From positions 36,318,425 through 36,382,424 of the forward strand of contig NC_132879.1 of assembly GCF_030463535.1 (NCBI RefSeq): DNA of 64,000 nucleotides. The letters run 5' to 3'. Below are positions 11,794 to 25,729 of the stretch, piece after piece (the first letter of the stretch is position 1; each line of letters starts with the position of its first letter). The translations under genes were made by a program, and so were the position numbers. The notes below the pieces were generated by a model. It had not been told where the DNA came from. It searched no databases and saw only the letters and a list, made by a program, of their open reading frames with translations. The DNA is from Salminus brasiliensis (Eukaryota > Chordata > Actinopteri > Characiformes > Bryconidae).

Positions 11794-12790
11794 CCCACAG
11801 AGAGGGAAATTACTAATTACAATATTTCTACCAGACTGTCTAGCTAACATCATTTGGATTTTAGAAATAGAATTATAACATAGATTGATTAACAAAAATC
11901 ATTTTTAAATGGACCTACCGCACTAATACTTGAATCACAACTCACACTTCTTCTTACTTCTGAAACTAAATCTTAAATCCTAATGTACTTGGTGATAAAT
12001 GTAAGGGGAAGACGTCCCCATTACTCTCTTCGCATCATGTCCACCCACCCACCCGTGTGTAGTACACTTGTGTGTGCTAACGGCTAAACAAAACATTGCA
12101 CTGCACACCTCTCCTCCACTGTCTCTGATTTATAGGCTGTTTGCTAGATCAGATCATGCCTTCAGCTTACGATGATTTGGGAGAAGACTTTGTGAGAAGG
12201 GGAGAACTCTGAGGAGGTTTTTAGGCTGGAGTTCGGGTGCCTATTGCTTTGTGGTAGGAAGCCAGTCTCCCCTCTGATAAGTGGAACCAGGAATGATAGA
12301 TGACAGAGTTAAAGGGGAGGTGACGGGGTGGTAGTAGAGGGCTGCTCAGACTTGTCATAGACACATGGACAAGGTAGAGATGGAATTTATGGGATGTGCT
12401 TCAGGCATGCTCCTCCTCCCCAAATTCAGTTATTTCATAACTCCACTCGTCAAAACATGATGAATGTTTAAAACCTTGTGGGTGGGTGTGTTTAGTGTAG
12501 AGAGGCTGGTGTTGCTGTCTGTGCCCTGGGTTAAACCATAGCTCTGGCGTTGCATTAGAGATTTAGCGTCCCCCAGGCTGAGACCCAAACACACATGGAC
12601 TATACAAAACGCTCATCAAAGTTCCCTTTTATACTGGGCTGAATAAAACTGTGTGAACAACAAACAAAAACACTGCATGAGGTTTTCCACAACGACCCAC
12701 CTTTAATTCGAACCATTACATGGCAACCCCATAGAGATTTCAGGGAGAGGAGAGGGTGTTCTTTGCTTGTATTTGACATGAGGAGGAAGT
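11150..12790. other. Non-coding, low complexity then unique
   Basis: 11150-11700 is a loose series of TTTTTGTCCCCACATT-like words repeated with variation. Unique sequence from 11.9 to 12.8 kb shows no exon. Confidence 0.4.
11712..11789. repeat. (AT)39 microsatellite
   Basis: A pure AT dinucleotide run, flanked by TTTGTCCC words on both sides. ORFs of alternating Tyr and Ile come from it and are not genes. Confidence 0.97.
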
Positions 12791-12792
12791 CA

Positions 12793-12818
12793 GTGTGTGT
12801 GTGTGTGTGTGTGTGTGT
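12793..12818. repeat. (GT)13 microsatellite
   Basis: Pure GT run. Confidence 0.95.
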
Positions 12819-13224
12819 AGGTGTGTGTTCATATTTGCACACATATGGATCGAAAAGCACCAGATGGTGATCCAGAACATTGTATGAACTTTGCTAAGCT
12901 TTTCTTCAAAGGCACAGTTGCTGGTCCTGTCTTTGTCTGCACAATGGCGTAGTTGTTGAGGCAATGGGACAATATGAAGTTGGTCAACAGTGGTGTAGTT
13001 CCTCTTCGGATGGATTGAATACTTGGTCCATATTATCATTTTCTTTGTCCTCCAGTGTCCTCCAGATTATGACAGCTGGCCGTTAGATGCTCTCCCTGTT
13101 TAGCAATTTAACCTGCAACCTTTTGTGTGCGTGGGCAACAATGACATTTTGAAAAATGAATGGGATATGTACTCTCATTCTCAGTGAAAACTACACCTAC
13201 CTAGGGCTCTGGATTTTTAGCTAC

Positions 13225-13655
13225 TGTCATGGCGTGTTAGGCCAGATGTAAAGGGAAACGGAAACGTGACAACACAAATGGCGAACACAACAAACCTGGG
13301 ACTGGGAGGAGTTGGGAGCAAAGGGAAGACTAACCGGGAAGAAACCAAAAGGGGACTAGAACAAAACCCTGGGCATGAGAGGGTGTATAAAGTAAACATA
13401 ACTATGAGCAACGCTCAATAAGAAAATGAGGGGACCTGAAGTGTGTAAGCCTTGCTTGACACGTAAGTGGCTGGGGAAACCTCCACACGTGAAACCTCCT
13501 CCACACAACCAAAACACACGTGAATGTAACTGAACCTGAATCGACTCTCTGAACCAAACACACATGAACATGAACAAGGCGGAAGTCCTTCTTTGGGCCT
13601 GTGGGCGGTGGCTCGGAATCGCCCCGGTGGAGGGCGCAATACAGAGTATCTGACA
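13225..13655 (-). mobile_element. Solo LTR (Ty3/gypsy-like) with 5-bp target duplication
   Basis: A 431-base block starts TGTCATGGCG and ends TATCTGACA, so the termini are TGTCA...TGACA. It is flanked on both sides by GCTAC (13220-13224 and 13656-13660). Read on the minus strand it has a TATA-like ACTTTATAC and a CTTATTGAGC region, as in fish gypsy-type LTRs. No internal coding region lies next to it, so recombination between two LTRs probably removed the body. Minus-strand ORFs inside (up to 115 codons) are spurious. Confidence 0.8.
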
Positions 13656-13954
13656 GCTACTCAAATGGTAATCAGAGAAATAAGAAACAAAAATTACCAA
13701 CATTGCCTAAAATGACAAAAAAGTATGAACATAATAAAGCTGGTATAATTTAGCTAGATGCTAAGCAATGCTAATCTGTTAATATCTCCAACTAAGCGGG
13801 TCAGAACAATCAGAACTGGTATATTAATTATTTTAAACCTAATATAAGAGAATCTTTCTTGATGTGAGAATAGAGGTGTAGGTTTCAGTTCAACTTTAAG
13901 GGAGGTACACTGCTGACCAATCATATGATGTGTTTTTTTATGATTAATGATTAA

Positions 13955-13990
13955 CCCCTTAACACTTTAAGGCTTATTACACACAGAGGA
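13955..13990. mobile_element. TTAA-type MITE, truncated end
   Basis: TTAA (13951-13954) is followed by CCCCTTAACACTTTAAGG and CTTATTACACAC, the left end of the family at 4298. Similarity fades after about 35 bases. Confidence 0.65.
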
Positions 13991-13994
13991 ACAG

Positions 13995-16013
13995 ATGAGC
14001 ACCCTAAACAAGCATTTTAACTGATTCTTATATATTCTACTATAAGGTTTCTGATATTCCAATAATCTACAGTGACAGGATTTCAGAAAATGGCATACTG
14101 TTATTTGCTGCATGTCTGAAAATGGTTTGCAGCAATAGTGTGATCCCTGCTGTTGCCTTATGAATGCACTATACTAGGAATGTGCAGTATATTGGTTATT
14201 CAACATGCAAAATCCTTTCACCTTGAACACTTGTAATCCTACTATAATTCTATTCTGAACAAATGTGCTGAACTATAAACCTCGTTTACAGCAGAACTAT
14301 CACAGTTAAAATCACCACATTGCTGTTTAGGGTTAACTGAAGACTTGCATGGCCAACCGGCCAACTAAGCTTAACTAAGCACACACAGCTATTGAGCAGA
14401 CACAGAAGTACCCGTAAAGAATTTTTCTAGATTTGACAAAAAACTTGGACTGGGCCACAGCATTACTAAAAGTCTGGTTTGATCCAAGGAGAGCTACAGC
14501 CAGCAGTCTGCATAGGTTACCTCACTGTAAACTTCCTGGTCATTCCTGTACATTAGAAAAGCGGAACTGAGTCAGGACGGATGCCAGCTGCATTTTCCAT
14601 GAGCCTCACACATGGACAAGGATATATAAACATGATGTAAAATTCAGCTTTATTCACCTTGTTTTCTATGGGCATTCTTTTTTTTGTGTTAGAACTTCTT
14701 GCACAACAGTGGCTTCACTGATACAGAGTGATAAGCATACAGTTAAGTATGAGATTCCCAGTTAGAGGAAGTCCCAATAACTGAAAAAAGAAGAGAGTTT
14801 CACTTGAACATCAGCAGTGTTGTTGTCATGTAGCACCATATACCACATCCACTGCCTTCCAAAGAAGAGTACCTGCATCTATGGTTGAAAGTGCTAAGTT
14901 GGATATAGGGAAGTAAACATGTTGAAGCTTGTGAGGCTCTTAGGTTAGCTCTTAGGCTAACATCTTACCTGACAGCCTCATATCACCTAATGCATCCGCT
15001 TCACTGGAGCTTCATAACCAAAATTCCTGAAGGTATTTTGAAGGGGAATTGATGTCTTTCTAGGAATCCTACAAGCAGTTGTCCTGAATCATTCCTGGTC
15101 TTCCAGGCCTCAACTTGAACTTCACTGTTTCTGTCAACTGCCATTTGTAAATTGCATTACACACTGAATAAACCCCTGCCCCTGTCTTCTTAAAGCCTTC
15201 TCCTGCTTTGTGGGCATCACTTCTTTAAACTTTGAGTGCTAGGCAGCTGCTTAGAGAAACCCATGTTTTTGGGACAAAGTTCCAAAGAGGTCACCTGACC
15301 TTTCATAAAGGTAATTGTGAAGACACCAAAGCCCTTACAAGCCATTTAAACTGTGCAAAACAAAAACAACAGACAAATCTTGCTTAAGATTACAGATCTT
15401 TTACATAACTTAACTATTAACAGTAATGTGAATGTTGGACAAACACTGGATTTTGAAGAAGAGGGCAAGCCGACACGCTTACAGCAGGATGAGCCAGAAA
15501 CAGCTCACTTTCCTGACAGGAAGATGAACACATACTGAGTGACAGGATGTATCACTGAGTAAAAATACATTGATTTGACTGAGCAGATTTGAGAATTAGG
15601 GGACAGAAACTGTGATGTGAAAGCAAGACTGAAACACATCTTCAAATTATGAATGGGTCTTTATAGAGTTGGAATATCACTAGTTACGCCATGGTGTGTT
15701 TGTATGTTTTTAGGCTGAAGATTTGAAAGTAATTAGCTCTTCATCTTGAGTCATTTCCATTTCGTGGGTAGTGTCTGGTATGGCAGTTAATCATCATTTG
15801 AAAAATGGCCCACAGAGAGGTCACATGCGGTTATTTGAATAATAACACACATGCATGGCCATATAAATCACACTGTTCAAATGAATTATTGGCAGTTTCG
15901 TGGAACGAGTGAGTGTTTATTTCCATGAGGGACGTTTTTCGCACATGCTGGAATAACTAAAATATTCCACCTCTAGCAGTGTCAGTTCAGCTTGTGCCGG
16001 TTTAAGGGGTGAC
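13995..16013. other. Non-coding, no gene recognised
   Basis: Unique-looking sequence with no exon seen. The words GTTTAAGGGGTGAC at 16000-16013 look like a stray right end of the TTAA-type MITE beside the full copy. Confidence 0.4.
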
Positions 16014-16017
16014 TTAA

Positions 16018-16152
16018 CCCTTTAACGCAAGCTTAAAGGCTTATTACACAATAAGGTGTGTTATTCAGTAACTACAGGGACTTCTGTACAGAGTGGTAAG
16101 GCTATTCCTTAGTAATAGAAGCGGCCCAGTAGCCCATAGCTTCTTTAAGGGG
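16018..16152. mobile_element. TTAA-type MITE, copy 2 (complete)
   Basis: It starts CCCTTTAACGC and ends TTTAAGGGG, with exact TTAA on both sides (16014-16017 and 16153-16156). It is 135 bases long and shares the core CAAGG/AAAGGCTTATTACACA and AAGGTGTGTTAT with copy 1. Confidence 0.85.
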
Positions 16153-16156
16153 TTAA

Positions 16157-16900
16157 ATTGGGCAAAGAATTATTTTTCAGAAATGTATGCAGATATGTAC
16201 AACGACTGTAATTACAGTGCATGAATGCTTGAAATCATTAAACTTTAGCCTTGTGTGCACGGCTTGCATCACTGCATTAGAATGTGTGTTTGTATTAGAA
16301 TTTCTTCTTCTGTGAGATCACATAAAGGAAGACACATGACACAGCAGGATTTACTGCCTTATTTATCAGTAAGCAGAGCATGCAGCCAGTCGCTGTGCAG
16401 AGTCAGTTCTACAGTGAAATACAGACCAGACCCCATTGTGAAATTCATGATGGCTGATTTGTGAAGCCTAACTTTGACTGCCACTAAGTCATGTGATGTG
16501 ATCACCTTATTGACTGTGCAAAGAAAAGCATGAGGCACCAAAAATGAGCAGGTTACAAAGGGGCTGGTGAGAACGCAACTCAGTGAGTGTTGGAGAGGCT
16601 GCCCATCTGTTATCACTCTCTCACATACACACACACACAGTGCATAGCGTATACATTCACATGCCTTCTTCACCCTTTTTGTGGGCCCCTGTCTCACACA
16701 GACTGACCTCATGGCCAGTCTAATGTCTACTGCAGTGGCTGGAGTATGAAATGTGTAGATGACAAGCATGAAAACAGACAGTGTCCAGTGGAACAGTGGA
16801 GCAATGGGTCTCTATTCCCAGGACTGAATCAGCAAACTACACAAGTGTCCTTGGCAAAGCATAAGAATAGGCTTCTAATTACATACACTTCTAATTTACA
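16157..16900. other. Non-coding, no gene recognised
   Basis: A short CA run lies near 16624-16640. A 136-codon minus-strand ORF (16359-16769) has no recognisable domain or splice context. Confidence 0.4.
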
Positions 16901-16904
16901 TACA

Positions 16905-17250
16905 CAAATACTACTATTACTAATACAACTACTACTACCATCACCACCACCACTACCACTACTACAACCACTACTACTACTATTACTACTACTGCTACTA
17001 CTACTATTACTACTGCTACTACTACTACTTTCACCACTACTACTACCACCATCACTACTACTACAACTACTATTACAACCTCCTCCACCACCACCACTAC
17101 TACTACTACTTCCACTACTACTACTTTCACCCCTACTACTACCACAACTACTGCTACCACCATCACTACTACTACAACAACTACTATTACTACTACTGCT
17201 AGTACTACTTTTACCCCTACTACTACCACCACAACTACTACTACCACCAT

Positions 17251-17288
<38 letters not shown>

Positions 17289-17725
17289 TTACTACCTCCT
17301 TCACCACCACCACTACTACTACTTCTACTACTTCTACTACTACTACTACTACTACTACTACTTTTACCCCTACTACTACCACAACTACTGCTACTGCTAC
17401 CACCATCACTACTACTACTACAACAACTACTACCACTACTCTTACTACAACTACTATTACTAACCCCCTCCACCACTACCTCTACTACTACTACAACTAC
17501 TTCTACTATTAGTACTACTACCTCCACTACCACCACCACACCACTGCTACAACTATGACTACTTCTACTACTTACATTATTACTACTACCACTACTACTA
17601 CCACCACCACCACCACCACTACTACTACGACTACTACAACTACTACTACCACCATCACCACCACCACCACCACTACTACAACTATGACTACTTCTACTAC
17701 TATTACTAGTATAACTACTACAATT
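16905..17725. repeat. ACT/ACC trinucleotide tract, about 0.8 kb
   Basis: A nearly uninterrupted array of ACT, ACC, ATT and ACA triplets with TTTC and CCTCC interruptions. All stop-free frames through it (270 codons plus, 236 and 181 minus) are low-complexity poly-Leu, Ser, Val or Thr and are artefacts. The minus strand is TGG/TAG-rich. It is too irregular to give a copy number. Confidence 0.95.
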
Positions 17726-18439
17726 ACTAAAACATTATATTTGTACAGTGCTTTTCAGTAAACCCTAAACACTATAAAAGTGAAATAAAAAGCAACATTT
17801 AGCACAAATCAAAGGACACCAGTCATAAAAAACACCAATAAAGAAATCTATTTAGAAAAACGTCATAAAAAATGAAAGCGAGAACATTCATACAAAAAGT
17901 GAATTGGTCCTCCTGACCCGAAAGTCTTTGTGTGTCGTGTAGTTTTTATAGAACCTGGTCAGTATCTAGAGCTTGCTTAAGTGAAGGGAGTTGCCTGCTT
18001 TCTGCTGTAAACTGTGGGTGACATTAATGAGCCACCAGTGCAACGTGGCACTCTGTTACAGCACTGACACTCGCCACTTACCAACCCTGTGGTTACCACA
18101 AAAGGTCTATAAAAGAACATCCCCATAGAAACAACACGTTTACAGATCTGAGACTGGGCTTCATGCAGTGAGGTCAGACTCTGTGAAAAAATCAAGTCTG
18201 AGGCTGCCAACTTTTGTTGGAGGACAATTTGGAGTGAATGCAGATTCAAGCCAGCTTTACCAATTTTACATTTAATGTTACCTTAGACCACTATGGGGGG
18301 TGTTCCACAAAGCAGGCTAACTCCTAACAGCCTTGGGACTGTCCACTATACTGCTGCAAACAGCACATATGCAGTTAATAGTTTACTATAAATATACTGT
18401 GTAGACCAGTGAGATCTGACATAAATAAATAAATAAATT

Positions 18440-18492
<53 letters not shown>

Positions 18493-19228
18493 TTTTTAAA
18501 AAGGATCTATAAAAGGGATAAGAGCTAACTTGTCATTAAAAAGTAATATGAACAACATATATCAATCTAAACATCATTACCTGCATGATGGCAATTTAAA
18601 TCAGGCTTATGGTTACTATTGCCTGTGTAAATATCACAGCAATGCTCAGTTTTACGTGCACCTACTCCAAGGAGGACCAGAATCTGTGCTGAAGCAGTGT
18701 TTAAACAGCTAAAGTCCAGCTTTAACTCCCTACAGCATTTCCCCATCACCCACAAACAGAATGTGCCAATATTGGCAGTGCATTTTTATACAGCGTGTCT
18801 AAGTGACAATCCCCTATGGCCCATCTGAGGGACAAAAGTGCCTATGTACCTTCATTTTCAGACTCATGTCTAATTTTCAGTTATACTTAATATCTTAATA
18901 TTTATACCTTTAAGGGACTATCCCACCTGAAAACATCACTCTTTTGTGGTTAACTGACCTTGCTGTGGTGTGAGTGAGGATGAGGAGGTCTGTGCACCTT
19001 TATTTTTTGTACCTCCTGCACCGACTCCATCAATAGAACAAAGCATCATTCTTTAAAACTGTTATTCTGTTTTTAAAATATTTGGCCCATTTTGTAAATG
19101 TATTATTAAAAATTATAATGACTTTTATTTGTATATAAGTAAAAAGTAAAATATAAAAGTAAAATATTCTACTCCAGAATAAAGTTAAGTTTTATACAGC
19201 TTACAGCATATAACAAATCAAATAGGCC
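17726..19228. other. Non-coding, no gene recognised
   Basis: Includes a stretch resembling the fish repeat word GGGGTGTTCCACAAAGCAGG (18297-18316) and the AT run at 18450. No exon was seen. Confidence 0.4.
18450..18490. repeat. (AT)n microsatellite
   Basis: Pure AT run of about 41 bases, preceded by AAAT repeats from 18422. Confidence 0.95.
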
Positions 19229-19230
19229 TA

Positions 19231-20808
<1,578 letters not shown>

Positions 20809-20810
20809 TA

Positions 20811-21282
20811 CATAGCCCAGCTAGTGACATCGACAATGACTTAGTCAGACGAGATCTTGTGCCCACACCTTACTAGTGGCCATGAAGTTTTATTTATGTA
20901 AGATATCACAAGTGGGGCTCCATGAACATCTGTAACTATTTTAGTTAACATGTTGAACTCTTTTAATGATTTTTGCAGCGGACATATCACTTTTCTTACA
21001 TTTCATTGTCTGGGCTTCTTAAATATTATGTGCCCAATTGAATCACACAGTGCAGGGTGTCACTAGCAAATGAGTCTCATTTCTCAAGCACTAACCTAAG
21101 GAAGCATAATTCATACTCCAAACATGTCTTGGCTGATTAATTATAAATGGAGTAAGAGGAATGTTTCCCAGGCTAGTCCTTTAACTTGATATATAAGAAA
21201 ATCACTTTAAAATGTAAATTGCATCCATTTAATTCAGTTATGTAACATTTGTGAACTGATAAATAGGGTCAACATATCTCTG
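20811..21282. other. Non-coding, no gene recognised
   Basis: AT-rich unique sequence. Confidence 0.35.
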
Positions 21283-21375
21283 CTGTCCAATGAAAAACGT
21301 ATCTCAATTATTGTCCGTTTTTAGTTTTCTTATAAATAAATGGGTCAATAGAAACGCTCTAAATGACCTGGAATA
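21283..21375 (-). repeat. Dispersed repeat E, minus-strand copy
   Basis: It contains GGGTCAATAGAAACGCTCTAAA, the reverse of words found at 22.34, 26.23 and 33.40 kb (TTTAGAGC...TTTCTATTGG). Confidence 0.6.
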
Positions 21376-21902
21376 CACTCTTATTGTACAATGACTTCCA
21401 TTCAGAGTTAAGAACATTTTTGTCTTTTCTTATTTAGGAGATGCATGTATTTCATTGGTCAGAAATTGTACATAAAATGAAATAATTGATGGAACATAAC
21501 TGCATTATGTACAGTGAATAATCACTGTATTCAATAATTCAATAATTTTCCCATCTGTAATTTGTTCCAATTTTAAATTGGAAAGTAGATTTAGTGAAAT
21601 GTGAAAAAATAAACTTGTAATAACACATAATTCATTTATTTAAAGCTAAACAATTCTTTTTTTGTAGTGTGTGAGTGCAAAACAGTTCACTCCAGGCTCA
21701 TTACGTTACACTTACAAAATCCCAGTGTGATCAGTATCCCCTCAGTCAAACTCGACACATTATATTTAAAAGTTGCTGTTTTAGGCTGGTTTAAGGCCTG
21801 TGATTTTATTTCAATTCAATCAAACTTCAAATTTCAACCGTGTTCCTCTCTGAGCAAGACATACAATTATATGTAAGAATAAAAATAAAAATTAAAAAGT
21901 CC

Positions 21903-22165
21903 TGTCCTAGTCAGTATAGAAGGCAGCATTAAAGAGGAGACTCCAGTAACACATAAAGCTTTCATGCTGTGTACTAAAGGAGCCTGTCTTCCGGAAATGC
22001 TGCCATCATTTGAAACACTGTAATGAGGAACAGATTTGATGATGATTGCTACATTAATGTGAGTCTCATTAACACAATGCTGCTCACAGTTAGTTTCCTT
22101 TGAATGTTAGCATGCTGGTACCAAAAGGTGGGCTCGTCAACATGAATGACAGGATAGTAAAGTGA
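21903..22165. repeat. Duplicated segment F, copy 1
   Basis: About 260 bases (CAGTATAGAAG, AACACATAAAGCTTTCATGC, GGAACAGATTTGATG, TGAGTCTCATTAACACAATG) are repeated with roughly one change in ten at 22936-23190, same orientation. On the minus strand both copies read open over RKLTVSSIVLMRLT, which may be a coincidence or a remnant of an element's ORF. Confidence 0.8.
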
Positions 22166-22317
22166 TATGTTAGTGTGCACAGAGTTCCCTTTGTTTCTAT
22201 CCTCACTGCTTTTGGCAATCCTGATCTTTCTAAATATCGTCGCTGTCTCCAAAATGGTCACTAGACATTAGAAAGCAAAAATGCTCTTAACGTTGAAAGG
22301 ATGTGAATGTAAATAAT

Positions 22318-22400
22318 AATAATAGTTTATTCCAAGTCATTTAGAGCATTTCTATTGGCCTATTTATCCAGAATTATGTACACTAAAAACTAAACTAAAA
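22318..22400 (+). repeat. Dispersed repeat E
   Basis: TTATTCCAAGTCATTTAGAGC and TTTCTATTGGCCTATTTATCC match the copy near 33.4 kb. Confidence 0.6.
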
Positions 22401-22935
22401 ACAGACAAAACTGGAGATACATGTTTTTCATTAGACAGCAACAATATGATCTAAACCTGGGCAAGGTTTGTGCAAGTGTAAACTCTTGGTTCTCTGTAGT
22501 GAGTGCAGGTTCCAAGTATGGTGCTCTATTCTGGGAGAAAAAAGGTACACAAACACCATCCACTACTATTCCAGTCAGTTAAGGCTATGCAGTGAAGAAG
22601 CAACAAAGTCTCACACATGGAGCTTGAGGGTGAGCAAACCGACACAGCCTAGCTGTGGAGTGAATTACTCCTACAATGCAGATAGCTGTGGAACACTGTA
22701 GATTGCTGTACATAAGGGCTTAGATCATTTTCTGCCCCAGCTGTGTAAACTCACTAAGGGAAAATAGGCATCGTAAGAAAACTAGAGTTAAGCAAACACT
22801 AAAAGAACGTATTTTCTCTCTTTAGCATTAGAGTGCAGCACAACCTGAAACAACAGGGCTGGCACCACATGATATCTAGAAACCAATGAAACTGTCTGTA
22901 AACATGTGTCTGTAAGACTTAAACTGTGGATCCCA
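22401..22935. other. Spacer between the segment F copies
   Basis: No gene. The block ACCTGAAACAACAGGGCTGG at 22849 recurs at 23202, so the duplication extends to pieces in changed order. Confidence 0.4.
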
Positions 22936-23190
22936 GTCCCAGTCAGTATAGAAGATATGTCTACATATGCTAGACTCCAGAAACACATAAAGCTTTCATG
23001 CTGTGTACTAAAGAAGCCTGTCTCCTGGAAATGCTGCCATAATTTGAAACACTCTAATGAGGAACAGATTTGATGTTGATTGCTACATTACTGTGAGTCT
23101 CATTAACACAATGCTGCTTACAGTTAGCTTCCTGTCAATTTTAGCATGCTGGAACCAAAAAGGGGGCTTGCCAACCGGAATGACAGGATT
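22936..23190. repeat. Duplicated segment F, copy 2
   Basis: Second copy of the 21903-22165 block, about 1 kb downstream in the same direction. It is followed by another copy of the ACCTGAAACAACAGGGCTG block. Confidence 0.8.
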
Positions 23191-23408
23191 GGAATAGGAC
23201 GACCTGAAACAACAGGGCTGACAGCACTTAAAGACTGGCATCCAGAAACCACTAAAACTTGCTGTAAACATCTAGATATAGAGTTTTATAGTAAGGGAAC
23301 ATGGAGATGGTATAACACATATAAATGTTGATGAAATAAAATGTATGCAATGTCTTTTATACTACAGCATTCTTTCAAATAGGTAAGAGAGCTGCCCCGG
23401 TAAATACA

Positions 23409-23930
23409 CTTTGTGTCCAAAATGAATGCATTCAGCTACTTGGTTGCTCCCATTGCTGACACAGATGTACAAATGTACACACACACACACACACTCACAA
23501 CTTATCCAGTCCCTGTAGAGAAGTACTGCCGATAGAATAGGACTCTCTGGAGCAGATAAACATGAACCTATTGGCACCATGCCTAATGTCAGGCGTGGGC
23601 TAGAGGCATATAAAGCCCTCTAGCACTGAGCTGTGGAGCAGTGGATGGTGCTCCATCCAATTTTTTTAGGATGTATTTGGAAGTTTGGAATGAGGTGGGA
23701 TGGTGATCATCCAACATCCTAACCTCACTAACGTTGTTGTTGCTACATGTAAGCAAATCCTCACAGCAATGCTCCTCCAAAATCTAGTAGAAGATCTTCC
23801 CTGGTTAGTAGAGACAGATACTCCAACAAAAGCAGAATAAACTCTTCAATAAACTTTTTAATACCCTTGATTTCAGAAAAAAAACAATGAATAAACGGGT
23901 GTCCCAATATTTATGTCTATCCCTATAGTC
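23409..23930 (-). mobile_element. Non-autonomous repeat family A, near-complete minus copy
   Basis: In reverse it carries the full family order: left end GGGATAGACATAAATATTGGGACACCC (23904-23930 reversed), core words CTACTAGATTTTGGAGGAGC and CCACTGCTCCACAGCTCAG, then GTCCCTGTAGAG reversed, and the right end near TTTGTGTCCAAAATG. An AC run lies at 23477-23494. Confidence 0.75.
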
Positions 23931-23934
23931 AATC

Positions 23935-24760
23935 ACACCTAGTGATAGGCTAGTGGTTATCTTTGTAACTAAGTACATTTAGACATTTAGTACATTTAGA
24001 AGTGGGACTTTGGCCTGTTCTTTTCTTTGGTGCCATCCAAGGTTTGGTTCCCCCAATGTGGTACTAGCTAACATAGCAGTTTTATTGTCTGCATTTAGAT
24101 TTGATTATCACTTCTTCATTTTTTTATTTTGCAATTGTTTTGTAGAATTATCATGTATATTCTGGGTTTAGCTTATTTCAAACAATCCACTTTTGAACAG
24201 TAGAGACAACAAACAGCTCAAATGAGCCAATTTGCTCTGAGCATTGTGTATTCCCACCCCAGTTCCTTTCTACGCATGCAGAATGGTCCTCAGATGTTTG
24301 GACGTGGACTCCCTTGTTCACAGTACAGTGTGCGTAATGTGAGTGAGAGCACATCTTTACACTGCAGGCAAGGCACAGTCCACAGCCTGGCTGGCAATCC
24401 TCTCCGTTACAGTCTGCCCTCTGGAGCAGCTGCCTGCTTTTAATCAGCAGTGAGACAGGCTTCACACAGAGACAGGCTCACTGGCGGGTCACCTTCGAGG
24501 GAGAAAATGGAAACACTCCAGACTGAGCAACACATGTTGTTTGAACAGCACACCGGCCCCCTCTTCTCTCACCCTCATTAGATCACGGCCTACTGAAGGG
24601 CCTTGTTCACATAGCAGGGCAAATTAGATTTGTTCCTTAAATTCGTTTTTTATATGAAAAAACATATGGTCTGAATGGTGTGACTACACTACCAACACAA
24701 AATTGAATATGATTCCTTCATATTTGGCTCCCCTTGATACATCACAAGCCACCTCCAATC
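23935..24760. other. Non-coding, no gene recognised
   Basis: Short ORFs on both strands at 24.18-24.47 kb (95 codons minus) have no recognisable domain. Confidence 0.4.
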
Positions 24761-24762
24761 AT

Positions 24763-24935
24763 ATACATTACATTTACATATATGACATTTAGAAAATTGA
24801 TCTTATCTAGAGCAACTTACAAAAGTGCTTTGCTGTTTACTCAAAAAACACCTTTAGCTAGTTTGAACAGACAAGGATCCAAAGCTACCCCTATATAGAC
24901 ACAATTATACCCACTACGTTTGCAAAGGAAGTTTC
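24763..24935. repeat. Fish SINE/LINE-like tail repeat
   Basis: TACATTTACATATATGACATTTAG followed by CTTATCTAGAGCAACTTACAAAAGTGCTTTG and CCTATATAGACACAATTATACCC belongs to a repeat I recall as very common in otophysan genomes. Short relatives occur at about 38283-38312 and 48660-48712. Confidence 0.6.
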
Positions 24936-25729
24936 AAAAAGCAGCTGTGGGTCAAATTGTCAGGATACGGGGTGTGGTTTTTGGGCTACTGTAAAAATGG
25001 AGCACAGCCAACAAAGTATTTCACTAGATACAGCAGAACATGAACATAAACATTATTAGGAGTGTGTACCGGCCCTGATTTGAGTAGCTGTAAATGTGGA
25101 ATGTGGTGCAAGAGAGTAAAGATAAAGGGGGCGGGGGTGAGCTAAAGAAAGAAAGAGAGAGAACCGTGAACTCAAGGTGAAGTAAATATTAGCTCGCTAG
25201 TGCTTACATCTATATATGACTGCACTGGAGCATTCACGTAGCTCATATCAGGCCTACAATCACCTCCTTATTAATGTAGACAGTAGCAGTGGGTTTAGGT
25301 CCTGTTTAGTTTAGGTGATAATGTGTCTGCATAATGTAAGAACAAAGAGGAGCAACAGATAAGCAACACAGTGAACATGTTATTATATATTTTAAATGTA
25401 TTTATTTGTCTGAGACCTCTAGCAGATATCTGCTGCCCTGTGCTCAGTGACTGGTCTGTGTGGGCTGTATAGAAAAGTGGTTCTACTGGGAAGCGATAGA
25501 GAGACATTTTATGATGTAAAGCTGAAATTAGATTTCTGTCAGTAAATTTGTTAATAAAAGCATATTTTATTATAAATGTGTTTATTTTCCAGAACTGTCA
25601 GGGCTCGGTTTAGTTTAGGCTACATAGGGGAAAACCAATGACTCTCAGCTTCTACCAAATACTTTACAGATCTAATAGTCCAATCCATAAACCTGTCACT
25701 TCTGCAGGTATATTTACTGAGGCTTTGTA
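24936..25729. other. Non-coding, no gene recognised
   Basis: Contains a purine-rich patch (AAAGAAAGAGAGAGA, 25146-25161). No exon was seen. Confidence 0.4.

Noticed and set aside
11594..11895. ORFs of alternating Ile and Tyr
   Set aside because: Translation of the AT microsatellite.
13356..13703. 115-codon ORF on the minus strand
   Set aside because: It lies inside the solo LTR, which is non-coding.
16746..17558. 270-codon ORF, and minus-strand ORFs of 236 and 181 codons
   Set aside because: All are translations of the ACT/ACC triplet tract in different frames (poly-Leu, poly-Ser, poly-Val); low complexity, no start context or splice support.
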